In this document: positions 5,428 to 7,146 of the stretch, in pieces
Layout of the letters: each line of letters starts with the position of its first letter
Position numbering within the stretch: position 1 is the first letter of the stretch
From: Phoenicibacter sp963588595
GTDB lineage: Bacteria; Actinomycetota; Coriobacteriia; Coriobacteriales; Eggerthellaceae
Direction: 5' to 3'
Length of the DNA: 7,146 nt
Assembly: GCA_963588595.1 (NCBI GenBank)
Contig: CAVAIA010000057.1
Span: forward strand, 1 to 7,146
Notes under the pieces: generated by a model
What the model was told of the DNA's origin: nothing
Database searches by the model: none
Seen by the model: only the letters and a program-made list of their open reading frames with translations
Position numbers and translations under genes: made by a program

Positions 5428-6228
5428 TTAAGCCAACATAACTTGATTTTGCTCTTCTTCATCTTTAGAGCGCTTCTTAGCAAGAATGAACAAAACAATG
5501 CAACTTAAAAGCGCAATTAAAGCGGCAGCGAAAAGTGCGATTGTCAAAGGAGACAAAGCATCGCCTGTTTTGGATAGGAACGCTGCTTGTCCAGCTTCTT
5601 GCGTTGAGACTGCTTGAAGGTCAACCTCAACAACAGCGGCTTTGTCCATATAAAGAGAAGGGACGTTGCCATAAGTCTCTTCTGTTGACCTTCCGTCGTT
5701 TCTCTCCTCGCCAATCTCGCTAGCGATTCCAACTGACTTCAAAAGACTTGTTGAAGTTGCGCCCGGCTCGATTTCTTTCGTGTAGTAATACCAGCCATCG
5801 CCTCCATCAACCCAATTGGCTGTGTCATCTAAAACAACCTCGATGTCGTCAAGATTGCATCTTGAATCAGTTGTTTTTGTTAAGTTGTCTTTACCCGATG
5901 AGTCGGTGTTTCTGTCAGCCCAATATTTGTCAAGGCTGATTCTCACCGCCATCGTTTCGGTTCCAGCGTTAAACGCGCTTTCCGTTCTTTCAACTGTGTA
6001 GCCAGGATAGGCATACAAATTTTCTCCACCTTCCGCATGCTCATCCAATCCTTCATAGGTGTGGACTAACTTCGCGTCATGATATTCTTTCTTATCCGTG
6101 TTCTTTTGTGCATCGCTTAGCGCTGCAAACGTTCCGCCAATCCCGCATCCAAGCGCAACAAGCAAGCATAAAAGAGCCGCAATAACAGCAGTTAGTGCGT
6201 GGTTTTTAATAGAACTTTGACTATTCAT
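5428..6228 (-). CDS. SipW-dependent TasA/camelysin-like secreted protein with sortase-like LSKTG tail
   Basis: Exported protein of 266 residues, probably a surface or fibre subunit. The N-terminus has a hydrophobic helix (about 11-30) ending in GIGGTFA-ALSD (29-39), which lines up with the GGGTWA-AFND cleavage region of Bacillus TasA as I remember it; cleavage would fall after Ala35. Mid-protein, DGWYYYTKEIEPGAT (144-158) is a pattern common in SipW-type proteins. The C-terminus has LSKTGD (218-223), a hydrophobic helix (about 228-250) and KKR (251-253), the layout of a sortase sorting signal with Ser in place of the Pro of LPxTG. Start ATG 6228 lies inside the upstream gene (8-base overlap ATGAATAG), with a strong GGGGTGAG just before it, so the two genes are co-expressed. 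Exact function unknown. It could instead stay as a membrane-anchored protein if no sortase accepts LSKTG. Confidence 0.78.
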   Translation of the reverse strand: MNSQSSIKNHALTAVIAALLCLLVALGCGIGGTFAALSDAQKNTDKKEYHDAKLVHTYEGLDEHAEGGENLYAYPGYTVERTESAFNAGTETMAVRISLDKYWADRNTDSSGKDNLTKTTDSRCNLDDIEVVLDDTANWVDGGDGWYYYTKEIEPGATSTSLLKSVGIASEIGEERNDGRSTEETYGNVPSLYMDKAAVVEVDLQAVSTQEAGQAAFLSKTGDALSPLTIALFAAALIALLSCIVLFILAKKRSKDEEEQNQVMLA

Positions 6229-7009
6229 CGCTCACCCCTGGAATTGTCGAAGGAACATAATTGTCGCTCAATTTTTCAAGAGCAGAAGTTGCGTCATTAA
6301 ATCCTGCCTTTTGAATCGCCTGCGCCCAAATAACAACGTAATATTCACCCATAAGGGCCGTTTTCTCAGCACCATAATCTGCAGGAATAACAACTCTGTT
6401 AAACAAAGTCACCTTGTCTCCAGCCTTAAAAACACCATCATCAGCTTTATAGTTTATTGTGAAAGCTTGCATATTTGCATTCCAAACAGGCTCGTCAAAG
6501 TTTGCAGAGTCACAATTTGCGTGGATGTCACCGTTGTTCTCCATCGCTTGGAGTTGGGTTGTTGTGAAGGTTGCCCCTTGCGTTGTTATGTTAGTTCCCG
6601 CAGGATCGCTCCAAAGAGTTCCCATGATCAAATTAACTCGCTCCGAATTGCTCGTTGGGTTCAAAACTTTCCCGTCCCTATCAACGATTCTAATCATCGC
6701 TCTCATGTAGCAATCTCCAGCGGTGTTTTCTATCGTTGGCTCCTTGACGTTCACTGTTCCAGAAACGTAGAACAAACCTTTCTCTTTGTTTGCGATCCAC
6801 CACTCGTTTTCTGTAACTGACACGCCAACTGAGTTAGTTTCACCGAAACTTAAAACGTGTCTGTCTTGTTGCGATGAAGCGTATTGCGCTTGCGTCCCTG
6901 GCATCGCCACCATTAGGCACGCCAAGAGAAGCGCCAGAATCGCCATAAGCAAAGCTGTGTGCTTTAAGCGCCTTAACCTCAAAACTTCTATGTTAATTGC
7001 TCTTGCCAT
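6221..7009 (-). CDS. SipW-dependent TasA/camelysin-like secreted protein, no C-terminal anchor
   Basis: Exported protein of 262 residues, first gene of the two-gene operon. The N-terminus is basic (RLRRLK, 11-16), then hydrophobic (about 18-36), then MPGTQA-QYASSQQD (36-49), a degenerate form of the SipW signal-peptide end; cleavage likely after Ala41. The body is rich in Thr/Asn/Val and looks like beta structure, with short recurring turns such as RDGKVLN and ADDGVFKAGD. The end, GEYYVVIWAQAIQKAGF (221-237), resembles the terminal block of many SipW-type proteins, where an A-x-A-x-Q-x-x-G-F pattern recurs. No sortase motif or C-terminal membrane helix. Residue C31 follows LLA, but the signal end argues against a lipoprotein. 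ATG 7009 has only a weak AAAGAG ribosome site; a stronger GGGGAG lies too far upstream (7034-7029). Function unknown: fibre subunit by analogy. Confidence 0.75.
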   Translation of the reverse strand: MARAINIEVLRLRRLKHTALLMAILALLLACLMVAMPGTQAQYASSQQDRHVLSFGETNSVGVSVTENEWWIANKEKGLFYVSGTVNVKEPTIENTAGDCYMRAMIRIVDRDGKVLNPTSNSERVNLIMGTLWSDPAGTNITTQGATFTTTQLQAMENNGDIHANCDSANFDEPVWNANMQAFTINYKADDGVFKAGDKVTLFNRVVIPADYGAEKTALMGEYYVVIWAQAIQKAGFNDATSALEKLSDNYVPSTIPGVSDE

Positions 7010-7040
7010 AGTCTCTTTGTCTTTCTTTCTCCCCTAAGTT

Positions 7041-7069
7041 ATTAAACTTACCTTCTTAAATGCTTTAAA
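7041..7069 (-). promoter_or_regulatory. Candidate promoter of the secreted-protein operon
   Basis: On the minus strand TTTAAA (7069-7064, 4 of 6 to TTGACA) and TTTAAT (7046-7041, 5 of 6 to TATAAT) are separated by exactly 17 bases. A start near 7034 would give a leader of about 25 bases. The -35 shares three bases with the palindrome 7067-7082. The sequence is A/T-rich, so a chance match is possible. Confidence 0.4.
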
Positions 7070-7100
7070 CTTTGCAAAGTTTTTTTAATAAAAAACTTTG
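7067..7100. repeat. Palindrome and overlapping hairpin upstream of the secreted-protein operon
   Basis: A perfect 16-base palindrome AAACTTTGCAAAGTTT at 7067-7082 overlaps a second perfect inverted repeat, CAAAGTTTTTT (7075-7085) with AAAAAACTTTG (7090-7100), loop TAAT. The central CAAAGTTT is shared, so on RNA only one hairpin can form at a time. As DNA it could be an operator next to the -35; as RNA it could end transcription of whatever lies to the right. No clear U tract follows on the minus strand, while TTTTTTT follows the palindrome on the plus strand. Confidence 0.5.
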
Positions 7101-7146
7101 GAAAATTTAAGTTCTTGGTCTTTGGCGGATCCGACCGTTTCACTTT
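7101..7146 (-). other. Right edge: possible last codons of a minus-strand gene
   Basis: In one minus-strand frame the window edge is open from about 7144 down to a TAA at 7087-7085, reading SETVGSAKDQELKFSKVFY. The codons (CTT, GAA, AAA, GAC) suit the neighbours, so this could be the C-terminus of a gene beyond the window. A second frame is also open (to about 7048) but uses rarer codons and is Lys-rich. Nothing else is recognisable here except the small palindrome CGGATCCG. Too short to decide. Confidence 0.25.

Noticed and set aside
6145..6148. Lipobox in the 5428-6228 protein (A-L-G-C28)
   Set aside because: The -3 position is Ala rather than Leu, and the following GGTFA-ALSD fits SipW-type cleavage much better.
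6311..6820. 169-codon plus-strand ORF opposite the 6221-7009 gene
   Set aside because: No recognisable motif and Arg/Cys/His-rich shadow composition. The opposite strand has a signal peptide and a coherent secreted-protein composition.
7126..7133. CGGATCCG palindrome at the right edge
   Set aside because: An 8-base palindrome is expected by chance and has no supporting context.

Overview
The window reads as chromosomal DNA of a monoderm bacterium with low to moderate G+C (about 40% by eye). SipW-type secretion, a sortase-like tail and a ThiI without a rhodanese domain all point to a Gram-positive organism. The wording of the guanylate kinase and omega proteins (for example HDINDMM in omega) reminds me of Coriobacteriia-type Actinomycetota, but a Bacillota host cannot be excluded by reading alone. 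No mobile element, CRISPR array or phage gene is visible.

Left part, bases 1-4301, plus strand: a tightly packed co-directional series. It opens with the energising module of an ECF vitamin/metal transporter: ecfA1 (5' end probably outside the window), ecfA2 (4-base ATGA overlap) and ecfT (13-base gap). No substrate-binding S component is in view. A tRNA-Glu(UUC) with encoded CCA follows behind its own TATAAT box. Only 16 bases after its CCA starts gmk (guanylate kinase), then rpoZ (RNA polymerase omega) and thiI (tRNA 4-thiouridine/thiazole sulfur transfer). This is a housekeeping block for nucleotide supply, transcription and tRNA modification.

Right part, bases 4315-7009, minus strand and convergent with the first: a small secretion module. 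Two overlapping genes (7009 to 6221, then 6228 to 5428) encode exported proteins whose N-termini look like SipW-dependent TasA/camelysin-type signal peptides. The second also ends in a sortase-like LSKTGD-hydrophobic-KKR tail. A strong intrinsic terminator follows. After it, apparently behind its own promoter, lies a Ser/His (ER/SipW-type) signal peptidase I with an unusual acidic N-terminal extension and a basic C-terminal tail. The simplest reading is that the peptidase matures the two neighbours, which may form a surface fibre with one soluble and one wall-anchored subunit. That is inferred from family and context.

thiI and the peptidase gene converge on an imperfect hairpin that contains both stop codons and probably serves as a shared terminator. 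The right edge (7010-7146) holds the likely promoter of the secreted-protein operon, a perfect 16-base palindrome touching its -35, and possibly the last codons of another minus-strand gene.
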